A stretch of DNA of 64,000 nucleotides from the NCBI RefSeq assembly GCF_021390935.1, contig NZ_JAJPUI010000009.1, forward strand, positions 186,001-250,000. Reading direction: 5' to 3'. The position numbers and the translations under genes were made by a program. Every line of letters starts with the position of its first letter. Position 1 is the stretch's first letter. A model generated the notes under the pieces. The model was not told where the DNA came from. It saw only the letters and a program-made list of their open reading frames with translations, and did not search any database. This DNA comes from Streptomyces sp. CC228A. GTDB taxonomy: Bacteria; Actinomycetota; Actinomycetes; Streptomycetales; Streptomycetaceae. This document shows, in pieces, positions 63,029-64,000 of this stretch.

Positions 63029-64000
63029 CGAACCCCTCGTCCTCGGTATCGAGACCTCCTGCGACGAGACCGGCGTCGGCATCGTCCGCGGCACCACCCT
63101 GCTCGCGAACGCGGTCGCGTCGAGCGTCGACGACCACGCCCGCTTCGGCGGCGTCGTCCCCGAGATCGCGTCCCGCGCCCACCTGGAGGCGATGGTCCCG
63201 ACCATCGAGCGGGCCCTGAAGGAGGCCGGTGTCACGGCCCGCGACCTGGACGGCGTCGCGGTGACGGCGGGCCCCGGCCTGGCGGGCGCGCTGCTCGTCG
63301 GCGTCTCGGCGGCGAAGGCGTACGCGTACGCGCTGGGCAAGCCGCTGTACGGGGTGAACCACCTCGCGTCGCACATCTGCGTGGACCAGCTGGAGCACGG
63401 CCCGCTGCCCGAGCCGACGATGGCGCTGCTGGTCAGCGGCGGCCACTCGTCCCTGCTGCTGGCCCCGGACATCACCTCGGACGTCCGGCCCATGGGCGCG
63501 ACGATCGACGACGCGGCCGGCGAGGCCTTCGACAAGATCGCCCGCGTGCTGAACCTGGGCTTCCCCGGAGGCCCGGTCATCGACCGGCTCGCCAAGGAGG
63601 GCGACCCGGCGGCCATCGCGTTCCCGCGCGGCCTGACCGGGCCGCGCGACCCAGCGTACGACTTCTCCTTCTCCGGTCTCAAGACGGCCGTGGCCCGCTG
63701 GGTCGAGGCCAGGCGGAACGCCGGCGAGGACGTGCCCGTGCGCGACGTGGCGGCGTCCTTCCAGGAGGCGGTCGTGGACGTCCTGACCCGCAAGGCCGTG
63801 CGGGCCTGCAAGGACCAGGGCGTCGACCACCTGATGATCGGGGGCGGCGTGGCGGCGAACTCCCGGCTGCGGGCCCTGGCGCAGGAGCGCTGCGAGCGCG
63901 CCGGGATCCGCCTGCGCGTGCCGCGCCCGGGGCTGTGCACCGACAACGGCGCGATGGTCGCCGCCCTCGGCGCAGAGATGGTCGCCCGCAACCGCCCGGC
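63021..64000 (+). CDS. tsaD: t6A transferase TsaD (3' end outside window)
   Basis: First 326 residues. ASKHA-fold enzyme that adds threonylcarbamoyl to A37 with TsaB and TsaE. LVLGIETSCDETGVGIV, VVPEIASRAHLEAMVP, metal His pair in GVNHLASHICVDQLE, LLVSGGHSSLLL and IGGGVAANSRLRALA. ATG 63021 lies inside the rimI end. Confidence 0.97.
   Translation, partial: MADEPLVLGIETSCDETGVGIVRGTTLLANAVASSVDDHARFGGVVPEIASRAHLEAMVPTIERALKEAGVTARDLDGVAVTAGPGLAGALLVGVSAAKAYAYALGKPLYGVNHLASHICVDQLEHGPLPEPTMALLVSGGHSSLLLAPDITSDVRPMGATIDDAAGEAFDKIARVLNLGFPGGPVIDRLAKEGDPAAIAFPRGLTGPRDPAYDFSFSGLKTAVARWVEARRNAGEDVPVRDVAASFQEAVVDVLTRKAVRACKDQGVDHLMIGGGVAANSRLRALAQERCERAGIRLRVPRPGLCTDNGAMVAALGAEMVARNRP

Overview
The window is high-GC actinobacterial chromosome, most likely Streptomyces. 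The gene order, GTG starts, zinc-type S14, rplN-type ribosomal layout, Ala/Gly-rich secreted proteins and DUF397/XRE-DUF5753 pair all fit; no species call is possible from sequence alone. No rRNA, tRNA or CRISPR array was seen.

Layout. (1) 1-2,243: the 3' part of an XRE/DUF5753 regulator, its DUF397 partner, and a lipoprotein. (2) 2,244-20,514: the S10-spc-alpha ribosomal supercluster (rpsJ to rplO, then secY, adk, map, infA, rpmJ, rpsM, rpsK, rpoA, rplQ), with long structured leaders and strong hairpins at its internal breaks. rpsD is absent from its usual slot before rpoA. (3) 20,548-28,432: truA, a Pro-rich membrane protein, an ABC-F ATPase, rplM-rpsI, glmM and coaA. (4) 28,568-49,296: a 20.7-kb accessory element flanked by a perfect 46-bp direct repeat derived from the 3' end of galE; this is the exciting part of the window. 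(5) 49,222-64,000: galE, a lipoprotein, glmS-acpS, NAD(P)HX repair, a SUKH protein, alr, a hydrolase, tsaE, a small protein under a possible iron box, a YkuD-like secreted protein, then tsaB-rimI-tsaD (tsaD runs off the end).

The accessory element is a polymorphic-toxin island. A secreted FG-GAP/DNRLRE protein and a lipoprotein lie divergent from a 2,620-residue Rhs/YD-repeat protein that has an internal ricin-type lectin domain, a PT-HINT self-cleavage domain and a C-terminal deaminase-fold toxin, followed by a putative immunity gene. Downstream are two orphan toxin tips, both beginning at the HINT end (VHNC). One is a DddA-like (SCP1.201-type) deaminase with a frameshift and its own, also frameshifted, putative immunity gene. 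The other is a NucA/NucB-like DNase with an in-frame stop, followed by an intact SUKH immunity gene. Between and after them are a truncated tyrosine integrase, IS5- and IS1380-type remnants and a complete IS110 element that splits a small gene. Reading: an integrase-mobilised element used the 3' end of galE as attachment site, accumulated toxin cassettes, then lost its integrase.

Caution: several housekeeping genes between 54 and 62.3 kb (NAD(P)HX repair, SUKH, alr, hydrolase, tsaB) need single added bases, nearly all in G or C runs, to read through. That pattern looks more like sequence error than decay, and it also bears on the frameshifts in the toxin island. GC-rich minisatellites fill many of the gaps between genes.
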